Origin: Paenalcaligenes sp050487225
GTDB lineage: Bacteria; Pseudomonadota; Gammaproteobacteria; Burkholderiales; Burkholderiaceae_B
Length of the DNA: 64,000 bases
Assembly (NCBI RefSeq): GCF_050487225.1
Contig: NZ_JBKQGY010000001.1
Coordinates: 1,178,001-1,242,000 of the forward strand
Reading direction: 5' to 3'
Part shown: positions 17,309 to 26,663 of the stretch, piece after piece
Layout of the letters: every line of letters starts with the position of its first letter
Numbering within the stretch: the stretch's first letter is position 1
Made by a program: the position numbers and the translations under genes
The notes under the pieces: model-generated
What the model was told of the DNA's origin: nothing
Seen by the model: only the letters and a program-made list of their open reading frames with translations
Database searches by the model: none

Positions 17309-20300
17309 TACCAAAACCCAAATCGCATACGTAAACGATTCAGTTCGTCAAAAAACTGAATTAGTTGGTTGTTCATTGTTAACCTGCCTTGGCCCGGCAC
17401 AGAGCCGTTAAATTCGATATCCCCGCCTTTCCCCAGCCTCCACCCTCGCTGACCTGGTATGTAGTCCACAGATTGAACATCATCACCGATTTGTAGGAAG
17501 GAGATTGTCCCCCTCCCAATCAGAGCTGTGTTCATAGAGACCACACCATTTTGGATTGTGAAGACCGCTTGTGGCGTCCCATTCGGTGCATGCATAACCG
17601 CAAAGTTATCTGCCAACACCACAAACTGCGACTGCGTTACCCCAGACTCATTCGACATACCTATGCCGTAACCAGCGGTGTAAATAATGCCGTTATCATT
17701 TACAGCCAAACGCACTGACTGGGTAGCATTGAACTTGCCCTCAATGTCTAAGACTGACTGGCTGATTTCCTCAACAGTAGCCACGACACCCGCTAGCTGT
17801 GCGCCTACCTGCTGCTGCACAATGGCTTCAGCCTGCTCAGCTGTAACGCGAGTCCTGCGTAGGTCGCTAATCCACGCCCGAGAATCCCACTCGTTCAATA
17901 CATCAGAAAGTAGGCCCTCGCCGTCGTCATTGTCACGATAAGCCGCCATCAGCGTAGAAGTGCTGGTGGCAGTCGCCGTAACAACGCCTTCGATTTCCTC
18001 TATCTGCTGCGTGTTTTCGCGGGTTTGCAAAGCCAGTGCTGCAATAGCAGCATTGATCGACTCATAATCGCCAATGTGCTGCCAGTACGCCTCGTTGGTA
18101 ATGGGGATACCCTTGGGCACGTCCTTCTTTGCCCGGTACATCTTCCCGTTATCAACGACTACGCTGCCAGACAAATACGCCAGAGCTGGGTCGTGTTGAT
18201 CAGCCTTACTTAATTCATCCAGTTTTTGCTGAATGTCCGGCAACGATTGAATACCGTTCCAAATCTGGTCGCCAAGCGCTGACTCTAGGATCTGCTGGGT
18301 TATGAGTTCGTTGTATCCCTCAGCATCAGCTGACACCATCCCCCTGATACCGGGCGCACTAACATCTGGAAACCATGGGCCATCAGTGCCGTTCGCATCT
18401 ACCAAACGCGCCCAAAAAAACTCTACCCGCCCCGGTGGCAGGAAAGCCCTAGTGTGCATATTCGTTGGATAGGCGAAATCACCAAGAGGCACAGAGTCAG
18501 CAAACTTGTTAGTAATGCCGTGCCTGATTTCCGTATGGCGCAATGCGTTCTTTGTGCCAGGGAATGACCATGCCAGATCAATACCGTACAGAATCCCCTT
18601 AGCGGTCAAAGACGTTATAGCTGGCGGCGGTGGACGTACCCCATCGTAATCAATCCAGTTGTCCGTCCAATTTGAGGCCGCACCTACACCATTAACTGCA
18701 CGCGCTTGAAATTGGTACTCAAGCCCATTTTCTAGAGCGGCCGTAAAAGATGTGCCTGTTTCGCTGCCAAGAGCAGGCGGCACGGAAATCCAATCACCTG
18801 AAGGAATGCGATACCTAACCTCAATCCGGCCACCCTCTCTAACATAGGGTTGAGAATGTAGGTCCCATGTCAGATCAATTCTGATAACTGCTGTGCCATC
18901 CGCTAACGACTGAGGCTGCTGCGCACCAACAATGAAATTGGTGATGGGTGCCACGTTCCACAAATAGCTAGTGTCTGGCACCGGCGCTGGATCCGTTGGC
19001 AGGAAAGTATCAGGATCAAGCGACCACACATTAGCGCGAATTTCCTGAATCGTTAGGCTGAACGTACCGTCCCAATTATCAACGCGATTAACAATCTGGA
19101 AGGTTTTACCCGCGTATTCAGGTCTATTGGACAAATCCAACTGAACCGTGTCCATGACGGCCAGATCCTCACCAACACCAAGCACTGGAATCTCACCTGC
19201 CATAGACGGACGTGCCGACTCTAACGCTACCCCCATCAAGTACGCTGCTTGACGCTCATCCGTCGTTGCTGGCAGAGATAAATCTAAAGGTGACTCTGCA
19301 CCATCAGCAAGGACATACGCCTCATTTCGCACAGGCCGCGGACTGGACTCAAGCCAATTACGGCTCTCATTGACGAACGTAGAGGTAACTACGTTTGCCG
19401 GCGCGTCATCTTGCCCAGACTTATCTAGCGAAATATCTTTATCACCAACAATATCGTCATCAGTGATGACCACCATTGCTGGACGGAATGCGCCCGCAAA
19501 AATGCGGTACCGCCCTGCTGTAAATACATAATCACCCGCCATGGACGATAGGATGATGTTCAAGTTATCGACAGGCGGGCTTCCAGTGTCTATAAGCGTG
19601 TTGCACTCGTAGCGCTTGATACTCTCATGGCCGCTACCATCCAGCTTTTTGACCGTTATCAGTTCATCACAAATGTTTGCAGCGGCAGAAACATAAGGCC
19701 AATCAACCCACTCATCAGGAATACCCATGCCGCCTTTACTGCGTGGCAATGTCATATACCAAGCAGCTAGAATTGCAGGGTTCGTCGTGTACTGTGGATT
19801 ACTGCCGGTTCGAGGGTCGAAATACGGATGGCCATCAACCCAACCACCTTTAAGGACTGCACCAATTTGTGGCGCTCCAGAGTGATAGATATCCTCGTCC
19901 CACAAGTTCAGCATGCGCAGGTACGCTACACCACGCAGCCTATGCTCACTCGTCCACAACGGTGTTTCCACATCTGCCCAACCATCCGTAAGCTGGTTTG
20001 GGTCACCGTCTTTAAAGATCATCCGGATTTTGTGCGGCCCGAAATACTTATACGTAATAATGACGATGGTTTTTGACGTGCCTTTATGATTGATGGTGAC
20101 GGTATCACCATTAACCGACACATCACCTGTAGGGTACGGAACGCCAAAGAGCTGCGATACTCGCACAGAGGCCGCATTAACAGGCATATGCGTCAGTGTG
20201 ATTTTGTTTGTGCCAGGCACAACCTCAACCGACTGTCGAAAATCAATCTGTTTTTGATTACCGTACTTATCCCCGGGGAAGGCGCTAACAGCAACAAACT

Positions 20301-20649
20301 CATCACCCAAGTAATAACCATCTAGCGCGCACTGATTGCACGCCATTGCTAATATCGAATCCAAAGCTGTATTGTGCTTGCCGTTGGATTCAATATGCAT
20401 CAGCGTCCCGCCAACGCGAACACGGCCAAGCACATACTTACGCGTAGAAACGCCAGACCGCACTGTGACGTGCCTGTCCTTGAGGCTACGGTTATAGGCA
20501 TCACGCTGCGCACGTTCAGCCTCGCGGGCCTTTTTACGCGCACGACTCTGCTGATACGACCCCAGCGCCAACGACAGCGCCATTGTCGCGACGAACTTGC
20601 CAACAGCCGTCGAAAGGGCTGCAGCAATAACAGGAACAACTGCTGGCAT
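17308..20649 (-). CDS. J-like tail tip / host specificity protein
   Basis: 1113 residues. A cationic helical N-terminus (QQSRARKKAREAERAQRD) is followed by the tail hub region (TRKYVLGRVRVGG) and the insertion typical of lambda gpJ, with fibronectin type III-like segments (about 590-760). The C-terminus has helical linkers and an SFLQIGDDVQSV motif seen in siphovirus tip proteins. It forms the tail tip and contacts the host receptor. It lies after the K-like gene, in lambda order. Confidence 0.9.
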   Translation of the reverse strand: MPAVVPVIAAALSTAVGKFVATMALSLALGSYQQSRARKKAREAERAQRDAYNRSLKDRHVTVRSGVSTRKYVLGRVRVGGTLMHIESNGKHNTALDSILAMACNQCALDGYYLGDEFVAVSAFPGDKYGNQKQIDFRQSVEVVPGTNKITLTHMPVNAASVRVSQLFGVPYPTGDVSVNGDTVTINHKGTSKTIVIITYKYFGPHKIRMIFKDGDPNQLTDGWADVETPLWTSEHRLRGVAYLRMLNLWDEDIYHSGAPQIGAVLKGGWVDGHPYFDPRTGSNPQYTTNPAILAAWYMTLPRSKGGMGIPDEWVDWPYVSAAANICDELITVKKLDGSGHESIKRYECNTLIDTGSPPVDNLNIILSSMAGDYVFTAGRYRIFAGAFRPAMVVITDDDIVGDKDISLDKSGQDDAPANVVTSTFVNESRNWLESSPRPVRNEAYVLADGAESPLDLSLPATTDERQAAYLMGVALESARPSMAGEIPVLGVGEDLAVMDTVQLDLSNRPEYAGKTFQIVNRVDNWDGTFSLTIQEIRANVWSLDPDTFLPTDPAPVPDTSYLWNVAPITNFIVGAQQPQSLADGTAVIRIDLTWDLHSQPYVREGGRIEVRYRIPSGDWISVPPALGSETGTSFTAALENGLEYQFQARAVNGVGAASNWTDNWIDYDGVRPPPPAITSLTAKGILYGIDLAWSFPGTKNALRHTEIRHGITNKFADSVPLGDFAYPTNMHTRAFLPPGRVEFFWARLVDANGTDGPWFPDVSAPGIRGMVSADAEGYNELITQQILESALGDQIWNGIQSLPDIQQKLDELSKADQHDPALAYLSGSVVVDNGKMYRAKKDVPKGIPITNEAYWQHIGDYESINAAIAALALQTRENTQQIEEIEGVVTATATSTSTLMAAYRDNDDGEGLLSDVLNEWDSRAWISDLRRTRVTAEQAEAIVQQQVGAQLAGVVATVEEISQSVLDIEGKFNATQSVRLAVNDNGIIYTAGYGIGMSNESGVTQSQFVVLADNFAVMHAPNGTPQAVFTIQNGVVSMNTALIGRGTISFLQIGDDVQSVDYIPGQRGWRLGKGGDIEFNGSVPGQGRLTMNNQLIQFFDELNRLRMRFGFW

Positions 20650-20651
20650 GC

Positions 20652-21050
20652 CTACACCTCAAAAGCTGCTACCACATCCGACATAGGCCGGAACACTAAA
20701 CCATCCACACCCGGACCACACCAAACCCCAGCGCCAGCAACAAGACCAAATGACTCACGCCCATCCACATCAGCCAAAACTAAATCGCCTCGCTGAGCAA
20801 GACCCACAGGCTTTTCAGGAAAGGATGCGGCCAACTCCCGCATACCACCCGCCTGCTTAATCCGCTTTGCTGCACCACTCGCAGACCGATAACCCCGCAG
20901 GCCTTCCGCTGGATCAACTCCGGTCATCACCAAAATGCCGTCAGCGGCAAACAATGCACAATCTTGCTGCCCCCACGAAAAAGCCCGCTTGCGGCGGGCT
21001 TCTATAAATTCGGCCAACTTCTCAGGCCAATCGCTATGTCGTTTCATCAT
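20652..21050 (-). CDS. DUF6950-like tail assembly protein (lambda K position)
   Basis: About 132 residues from ATG 21050 (TGATG overlap with the upstream gene). FSWGQQDCALFAADGI contains the Cys of NlpC/P60-like proteins, and LRGYRSASGA is typical of DUF6950. A later His is replaced by a GAGVWCGPGV segment, so peptidase activity is uncertain. Its position between the L-like and J-like genes matches lambda gpK. Confidence 0.75.
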   Translation of the reverse strand: MMKRHSDWPEKLAEFIEARRKRAFSWGQQDCALFAADGILVMTGVDPAEGLRGYRSASGAAKRIKQAGGMRELAASFPEKPVGLAQRGDLVLADVDGRESFGLVAGAGVWCGPGVDGLVFRPMSDVVAAFEV

Positions 21051-21622
21051 TTCATCAATGCCTCTCGCGCTGGCCACACCACAACCTTGTCCTCTAGCAG
21101 ATCAGCGTATTCAGCCCCTTTGTCACCCGGGTACAAACGCTCCTGATCTGCATTGTTCAAGCGCAATGGAGCAGGACGCTGCAGCTCGGCCTCGTAATGT
21201 TCAGCACGTAGTGAAACTGTGCACTCGTCATTGTTCTCAGTAATCGGCATAGAACGGACACGACCAATAAACTGCACCTTTGGGTCACCGATAAGATCGC
21301 CATTCTCTGGATTCACATATGCTTTCAACACGCGAACCAGCCTGCCACGGTAAGGCTCATTTGCCGCAAGCGCCATGATTGAAGAATCAAGCCCTGACAT
21401 TGAAATAACGATGCCCTCAAAAGATTTTGAGGATTCATGAGCTGCCTCGATCTTCATTAAAGGCCCTGTACGGTGATACGTAACACCGCTATGGCTCACA
21501 TCCCAAGGTGAAAGTGCCAGTGCCAGTCTTCCAGATGAAAAATGGACATCCACAAGGGCTATCACCATCCTATGCGGTGCCTTCGCTGCTATTCGCTGCT
21601 CCGTTGTTAGCCCCCTGCTCAT
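21047..21622 (-). CDS. tail tip protein, DUF2163-like (lambda L position)
   Basis: 191 residues. VTYHRTGPLMKIEAAHESSK and RGRLVRVLKAYVNPENG resemble the tail-tip proteins that follow the tape measure in many siphoviruses. It is coupled to both neighbours by short overlaps. It is presumed to form part of the distal tail ring. Family name tentative. Confidence 0.65.
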   Translation of the reverse strand: MSRGLTTEQRIAAKAPHRMVIALVDVHFSSGRLALALSPWDVSHSGVTYHRTGPLMKIEAAHESSKSFEGIVISMSGLDSSIMALAANEPYRGRLVRVLKAYVNPENGDLIGDPKVQFIGRVRSMPITENNDECTVSLRAEHYEAELQRPAPLRLNNADQERLYPGDKGAEYADLLEDKVVVWPAREALMK

Positions 21623-22218
21623 GACCAGTCCTCAATCAAATCAATGGCAAAACTTGGCCGGTACATTCCAGATCTGTATGGAAACTTCACCGGATCCTCA
21701 TCTTCTTTTAAAACCCAGAGAATATGCGGCCGGTCCCATACTATTGGAGTCCCAACAGGCTGCGGCAACCGCACTGCCGGATTTACTTGAACAACCATGC
21801 TCCCACTAACGGGAGCAACATCGCTCTCAACCATCAGTAGTTGCCCGCCCAAACCAATAAAGTCACCTGCCCTCAACGTCCCATTGCAGTTCTTTAGCGA
21901 TAACGTGCCATTACCTGCCTTCACAGCAGATGCTAGAACAGGGACCCCGCTTAGTGTTCCATTCGGATAAGGTCTGCCAAAATGCGGAGCAGACAACCGA
22001 TTCGCACCGCCCCGCAAACTTGTAATCAGCGCCTCTAGGCGCGGCCTACCCGACCACTCCGATGAATCTGGAAATGTAAGCGTCATCACCCACGTAGCAC
22101 CCGGCATTTCAAATGTGGAGGTCTTGCCAGAACGTGACCGATTACGCTGCACGTCTTGCTTTAGACCCACATCCGCAGACTCTGGGGCAATGCTGGTCGG
22201 CCAAGTTTTTATTGCCAT
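21619..22218 (-). CDS. minor tail protein (lambda M position)
   Basis: 199 residues with an opening like distal tail proteins (MAIKTWPTSIAPESADVGLK) and VMTLTFPDSSEWSGRPRLEAL. It is the first gene after the tape measure, the place of lambda gpM-type proteins. It overlaps the next gene by 4 bp. The function is inferred from gene order. Confidence 0.65.
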   Translation of the reverse strand: MAIKTWPTSIAPESADVGLKQDVQRNRSRSGKTSTFEMPGATWVMTLTFPDSSEWSGRPRLEALITSLRGGANRLSAPHFGRPYPNGTLSGVPVLASAVKAGNGTLSLKNCNGTLRAGDFIGLGGQLLMVESDVAPVSGSMVVQVNPAVRLPQPVGTPIVWDRPHILWVLKEDEDPVKFPYRSGMYRPSFAIDLIEDWS

Positions 22219-22227
22219 AACTCACCA

Positions 22228-22281
22228 ACAAAAAACCCCGGATGCACCGAGGTCTGATAATAAAAAACCACCCGCAGGTGG
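22228..22281 (-). terminator. two tandem terminator-like hairpins
   Basis: Reading leftward: CCACC-TGCG-GGTGG plus six T (22262-22281), then CCTCGG-TGCAT-CCGGGG plus six T (22231-22252). Both fall between the tape-measure stop and the next gene. Confidence 0.7.
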
Positions 22282-22283
22282 CG

Positions 22284-24887
22284 CTATACCTCAACTCGGC
22301 CGCGCAGAATCTCTTCGTAAATCTGGTAACGAAGCTGCTTATCACGCTGATCCAGCATGGCGCTTAGCTCTGCCGCGTTAGTGCCAGGCGCAGCGTGTAT
22401 TGTTGAGTAGATGTTTATAGGTTGCTGTGGCTGCTGCTTTGGTGCCATTAACTGAGGCGTGGCAACCGGCTTGCTTGCCATTCCGCCCATTGAGTGCCCA
22501 ATGCCACGTATGCTTTGACGTAAGGCATTAAACCCCGCCTCACCACCAATGGCCCTGATCTCATCGGCATTTAAAACGCCTTCCCCTTTGTGCACTATGC
22601 CCGCCGGATCATACTTGCCACCGTCACCGGTATAGCCGCCACTCCAAAGCTTGGCCAACCCAGATAACCCATTACCACCTACAGCCGGGGTGCCAAACCA
22701 CGTAGCCCCTGATAGGCTGCCGCCAGTCAGGTTCCCTGTACCAGCGCCGCCGTCAAACAACCCACCAAACATACTGGCTAGCGGTCCCATGACAGATTGC
22801 TGGATCATGATGCGCATCAAGTCACGAATAACTGAATCCGCCAAATCAGAAAAACTTAGCTTGCCGGTGCGGGCGAACTCAACTAACGAGTCCTCCATCG
22901 ACTTGAAGGACTTGTTAACCAGATTGCTCGTATTCAGAAAAGCGTTAGCTGCCTCGTCCGCGTAATTGGCAAGACCATGATTCGCACCCAACAGCCAACT
23001 GCCCTGCATTTCATCAATCGTTGCGTAGTAGTTCTGCTGCATCAATAGGCGACGCTGCAGCTCTGCCTCGATCTTGGCTGTTTCTTCAGCGTACTGCGCT
23101 GCCGCACCTGCCTTTGAGAAATCCGTAGCGTTTGCTAACTGGCGCTGGTACCGCTCAAACTCCTTGTAGATCGAACGCTGGTCTTGCAGGCGTTGCATGG
23201 CTTTATCGCCCATGCCATACGCATCTAGTTCCCGTTGATATTGAGAATTGGTGTTATCGCGGCTGGAAGCCATCTGCTCGATAATCTGAGCTGAGCGCTC
23301 CTGCACCTTAACAATGGCCTGATGAGTTTCCTGCTCCTGCTCCAATGAGGCATTGATTTTCAGTTGCGCACGCAACTTACCTTCATTTAGAAGCAAGGAG
23401 CGTTCGTCAGCAGTGAGGGTTTTCTTCGTTTTCAGATCAACAATCTGCTGCTCAAACTCAACCAAACGTTTTTGGTGGGTGCCGAGTTTGTCATTGACCT
23501 GAAGCTGCGCTCTTAGCGAGGCCTCCTGCTGCTGGTAAGACTGGAGCAAACGGGTAGCTTCATCATTTTTTGGGCCACTACCGCCCCCCGTTTTGCGATC
23601 CTTATACTTCTCATTAATCTGGGAAATACGTTTAGCTAGATCTTCTTCAGTAGCACCAATGTCAGCAGCCCATTTTTTAGCATCAGCAATTTCTTTTTCA
23701 CGCTGTTGCTGGCGTGAACGAACCTGCTCGCCTTGTTTTCTCCAAGACTCAGAAGCTTCAATCTTACGTTGTGCATCGGCAGCATTACGGCCTTGAGCAT
23801 CAGCGGTAAATTCTGAACCAGCTAACTCAGCCATGCTTTGAGCCAGCGCTGCTCTCGCCTCTCCCAGCGCCCCAAGTGTTTCTTTGAGGCCAGCCTTAGT
23901 GGAGTTGTCTACCCCCCTCAAAGCATCTACATCTTTGCTGCTCATCCCCTCCCAAGCGCCAAAGCGACTGTGGTTAGCTATCTCACTAAGATAACTTTCT
24001 ATTTGCTTCTCTTGAGAAGAGATAATCTCCCTTGCCGTACTCTCTCTACCAAGTCCTTTAAACTTGTCCCACGCATCACTGGCCATCCTGCCCGCTGCAT
24101 TCCAAGCCCGCTCAACAAAACCAAGCGACTGCTCAACCTCGTTTAGCCGCTCTTTTGTTACGCGAGTTAATGCTTCCTGTGCAAGACTGGCAGCTTCCTG
24201 CGCACGACCCTGCTGTTCTAAAGCGCGGATTTGCTCATACAACTCAAGAGTCAGAAAATTATGCTGCTTATTTAGCTTTGCTGCGCTCTCGGTTGGTGAA
24301 TCACCTAACTTTGCGAACTCGTTAATAGTCACGGCTACTTCACGGCCTAGAATCTGATTTGCACGCAATGCCGTCTCTGCTACAGCCTCAATCTGATCTT
24401 TTGCAATTTTCCCGTTGCTTATTGCTTGGGTAAGAGCCTCAGCGGCAGCACCACGCGTAATGCCTTTAAGGTCATCAAGTCGGGCAGCCATGGTGGAAAC
24501 CTGGTCAACGGTAAACCCAGCAGAGTTTCCCGTCATGATTAAGTGCGTATTTAACTCTTTAAGCTCACTCGCCCCCTGCGCCGCCGCAATGCCCATAGCC
24601 GCTATTGCCCCTGCTCCTGCAGCAATCGGGACAGGCAATCCCTTTAGTGCATCGAACAGTACGTCGCTTGCTGACTTCGTCCCCCTTAGCGCGTCACGCA
24701 AGCTTTGCCCTTGACGCATAAGGGCATCAACGCGCTTACGCTCAACCTCAGATAAAGAACGGTACTCAGCACGGGCCGAGCGATTCATCTCACGAATGCT
24801 CTCGCTAGCCCTTGCTGTTGCAGCTTCAATACCTTTGGAGTCTCCCGTTATATCTATCCGCGCGGTTCCAATTTTCTCTTCACTCAT
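22284..24887 (-). CDS. tail tape measure protein
   Basis: 867 residues, mostly helical. The N-terminus (GDSKGIEAATARASESIREM) and the hydrophobic stretch LKGLPVPIAAGAGAIAAMGIAAA are typical of lambda-like tape measures, as is the long coiled-coil middle (about 400-640). The C-terminus holds the Gly-rich and SGGYTGDGGKYDPAGIVHKG motif found in tail length tape measures. Length sets tail length, here probably about 130 nm by the usual relation (inference). Confidence 0.92.
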   Translation of the reverse strand: MSEEKIGTARIDITGDSKGIEAATARASESIREMNRSARAEYRSLSEVERKRVDALMRQGQSLRDALRGTKSASDVLFDALKGLPVPIAAGAGAIAAMGIAAAQGASELKELNTHLIMTGNSAGFTVDQVSTMAARLDDLKGITRGAAAEALTQAISNGKIAKDQIEAVAETALRANQILGREVAVTINEFAKLGDSPTESAAKLNKQHNFLTLELYEQIRALEQQGRAQEAASLAQEALTRVTKERLNEVEQSLGFVERAWNAAGRMASDAWDKFKGLGRESTAREIISSQEKQIESYLSEIANHSRFGAWEGMSSKDVDALRGVDNSTKAGLKETLGALGEARAALAQSMAELAGSEFTADAQGRNAADAQRKIEASESWRKQGEQVRSRQQQREKEIADAKKWAADIGATEEDLAKRISQINEKYKDRKTGGGSGPKNDEATRLLQSYQQQEASLRAQLQVNDKLGTHQKRLVEFEQQIVDLKTKKTLTADERSLLLNEGKLRAQLKINASLEQEQETHQAIVKVQERSAQIIEQMASSRDNTNSQYQRELDAYGMGDKAMQRLQDQRSIYKEFERYQRQLANATDFSKAGAAAQYAEETAKIEAELQRRLLMQQNYYATIDEMQGSWLLGANHGLANYADEAANAFLNTSNLVNKSFKSMEDSLVEFARTGKLSFSDLADSVIRDLMRIMIQQSVMGPLASMFGGLFDGGAGTGNLTGGSLSGATWFGTPAVGGNGLSGLAKLWSGGYTGDGGKYDPAGIVHKGEGVLNADEIRAIGGEAGFNALRQSIRGIGHSMGGMASKPVATPQLMAPKQQPQQPINIYSTIHAAPGTNAAELSAMLDQRDKQLRYQIYEEILRGRVEV

Positions 24888-24912
24888 TCACTCACCACCT
24901 TGGGTAGTCATG

Positions 24913-24940
24913 AAAAAGCCCCGCTTATGCGGGGCTTTTT
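24913..24940. terminator. symmetrical terminator upstream of the tape measure
   Basis: AAAAAGCCCCGC-TTAT-GCGGGGCTTTTT, a 12-bp perfect stem with A and T tracts on both strands, 25 bp before the tape-measure start. Confidence 0.8.
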
Positions 24941-24963
24941 CAGAGACAATTGCGACTCATGAC

Positions 24964-25296
24964 CTATCTAGAATACCTACTATGATGATTCATGCAATTC
25001 GCATATATCTGGCGTCTAAAACCGTTAACAGCAGACAGCTTCTCTTCTTCGGTATCAAACACTGGGGATTCTTTAGCTTTGTTGAGAATTTCCATAATTT
25101 CTAAATCACTATCAGCAGCAGAAACTATCATGGCATCTTGTTCCTCACCTAGCTGATGAGCTGTCATTATGTACGTGGCAATTTCAACATGTAGCGTACA
25201 GTACTCACGCTCACCTTCTTGAATTTGCTCAACAAGATCTGACGCCCACAACTGAAGCGGCATTAGTGCCAACAAACCAAAAATCAATCTCAACAT
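24964..25296 (-). CDS. exported small protein inserted in the tail module
   Basis: 110 residues from ATG 25296 (GGAGGTGGGT before it). A signal peptide (LRLIFGLLALMPLQLWA) predicts cleavage before SDLVEQ. The mature part is acidic and helical with two cysteines (EREYCTL, YANCMNHH) that could pair in the periplasm. A secreted protein between the tail chaperones and the tape measure is not part of the standard module. It may act on the host envelope, for example in superinfection exclusion (speculative). Confidence 0.65.
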   Translation of the reverse strand: MLRLIFGLLALMPLQLWASDLVEQIQEGEREYCTLHVEIATYIMTAHQLGEEQDAMIVSAADSDLEIMEILNKAKESPVFDTEEEKLSAVNGFRRQIYANCMNHHSRYSR

Positions 25297-25332
25297 ACCC
25301 ACCTCCCAAAATAGTCAGTGGATAATAACAGT

Positions 25333-25638
25333 TCAGGAATAGAAGTGTTCCAGCATCGCCGACTCAATCACTCTGACCCCATCCATAACTTCATCAATCC
25401 CTTCTTGATCTAAGCCCTGCCTAATCAAGTCATCAATGAATATCTGATAGTTAAGTCCGGTTGGGCCAGTACCCTGCAGCCATTGCGTCTGGTACCGCAA
25501 GTACAGCGAAAATGCAGGCCAGTTTTCTGGGAAAACATCTACATTAGGCTCTTTGTAGTGCTTTGGTAGCATCCCGGTGCCTTTAAGCTGCTCGGCTGTC
25601 GGAGCCTTCCAGACAAAAGCTGCGACAGCCTCTTTTAG
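25333..25638 (-). CDS. tail chaperone frameshift extension (DUF1799, GT-like)
   Basis: Open frame that begins at the slippery site and encodes LKEAVAAFVWKAPTAEQLKG, then a DUF1799-like part (NVDVFPENWPAFSLYLRYQT). It has an internal ATG at 25572, but the frame is open without a start back to the slippery heptamer. It is therefore best read as the T part of a G-T fusion made by -1 frameshifting, giving about 206 residues in total. The fusion helps the tail tube protein assemble on the tape measure. Confidence 0.75.
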   Translation of the reverse strand, partial: LKEAVAAFVWKAPTAEQLKGTGMLPKHYKEPNVDVFPENWPAFSLYLRYQTQWLQGTGPTGLNYQIFIDDLIRQGLDQEGIDEVMDGVRVIESAMLEHFYS

Positions 25639-25952
25639 TTTCCCTGCAGTTTTGTCCTGCGAGTCTGGTGAAACCCAGCAATAATTGCATCGCAGATACC
25701 AGGGCGCTCGTCCTCCATTTCCATAATGCCCTCAAGTGAAAGGGAGTAATCAGCCTCCATGTCTTTCACTAGATACACCACCATGGAAGGCATAAAGGGA
25801 GCACTAGACCCCTCTAAGTCCTTGAGCCAGTTCTCAAGCTCACTTGGCTTGCGGTTGTGGTATGTCAGCTTGAGCTTGATGCTTTCGCCACCACCAACCA
25901 ACTCTAGCTCAGCAGGAAACGACTTTGGCGCATTACCTTTTTTAATCGCCAT
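25635..25952 (-). CDS. tail assembly chaperone (lambda G-like)
   Basis: 105 residues ending just after the slippery site. LELVGGGESIKLKLTYHNRK is typical of phage tail assembly chaperones. It is made in excess of the frameshifted G-T product. It lies between the tail tube gene (TAATG overlap) and the DUF1799 frame, the conserved position. Confidence 0.8.
   Translation of the reverse strand: MAIKKGNAPKSFPAELELVGGGESIKLKLTYHNRKPSELENWLKDLEGSSAPFMPSMVVYLVKDMEADYSLSLEGIMEMEDERPGICDAIIAGFHQTRRTKLQGN
25638..25644 (-). promoter_or_regulatory. -1 ribosomal frameshift heptamer GGGAAAC
   Basis: The minus strand reads CAG GGA AAC TAA in the chaperone frame. G-GGA-AAC fits the X-XXY-YYZ rule, and the lambda G/GT site is GGGAAAG. 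A -1 slip here avoids the immediately following stop and enters the DUF1799 frame. Confidence 0.8.
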
Positions 25953-26617
25953 TACGCACCCGCTTCAATCAAGGTACCGCGAGAACTGCGCAAGTAGAAA
26001 TTCGCTGCGTTCTTCATAGGTTGACCAGAGTTCAAGCCCATGCTGGGGTTAAAGTGGAGATATCCGCTTTCATAAATCGTATCCCCATCAGGCAATTTAA
26101 TACGAAACACCGTCAACAAGCGCTTCACCGATACTGCCTCTGCTGCTGCATACCAAGGCAACTTAGAGTCATGATCCAAGCTTAGAGAAAGCTGTCTAGC
26201 AGTCTGGCCCACTGGAACTTGAAACTCTTGCCCCTGAGGGTCTTCGAGATACTTCCCTGTGTAGGTCTGCGGTTCACCACCAGAACTGGTCAGTTCACCT
26301 TGCTGACTAAAATCCACGAACTCAGTAGCAATCAGAACAGCCCCTGCACCACGGCCTTCAACAAACATTGTTGTGTCGGTCGTATCAATGCCAAGTAATT
26401 CTGTGCCAGCTGTCGCATCCGCTTTCCCCGCGACAGATACACGGTTCGCAATCCCACCCCACGGCGATTCGATCAAAAGGATATCGCCTTTATTAATTTT
26501 TCCAGCAGCATGTTTAATGATGGCTGGCTTTGCATTGGAAATCTCAGTAAACGGAATAGCAACACCAACCTTTGTCGCGAACCCCACTACCGAGCCATCA
26601 GGAAATTTTAGAGACAT
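25952..26617 (-). CDS. major tail tube protein (lambda V-like)
   Basis: 221 residues. The order (connectors, terminator, this gene, chaperones, tape measure) and a beta-rich composition with LPWYAAAEAVSVKRLLTVFR and a SGYLHFNPSMGLNSGQPMK segment fit a major tail tube subunit, which forms the non-contractile tube of hexameric rings. The C-terminus lacks an obvious Ig-like extension. Confidence 0.75.
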   Translation of the reverse strand: MSLKFPDGSVVGFATKVGVAIPFTEISNAKPAIIKHAAGKINKGDILLIESPWGGIANRVSVAGKADATAGTELLGIDTTDTTMFVEGRGAGAVLIATEFVDFSQQGELTSSGGEPQTYTGKYLEDPQGQEFQVPVGQTARQLSLSLDHDSKLPWYAAAEAVSVKRLLTVFRIKLPDGDTIYESGYLHFNPSMGLNSGQPMKNAANFYLRSSRGTLIEAGA

Positions 26618-26634
26618 TTAAGATTCCTTAAATA

Positions 26635-26655
26635 AAAAAACCACCTACATGGTGG
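26635..26655 (-). terminator. hairpin upstream of the tail tube gene
   Basis: Minus-strand CCACC-ATGTA-GGTGG followed by seven T, between the tail terminator and tail tube genes. Confidence 0.65.
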
Positions 26656-26663
26656 TTGTGGTT

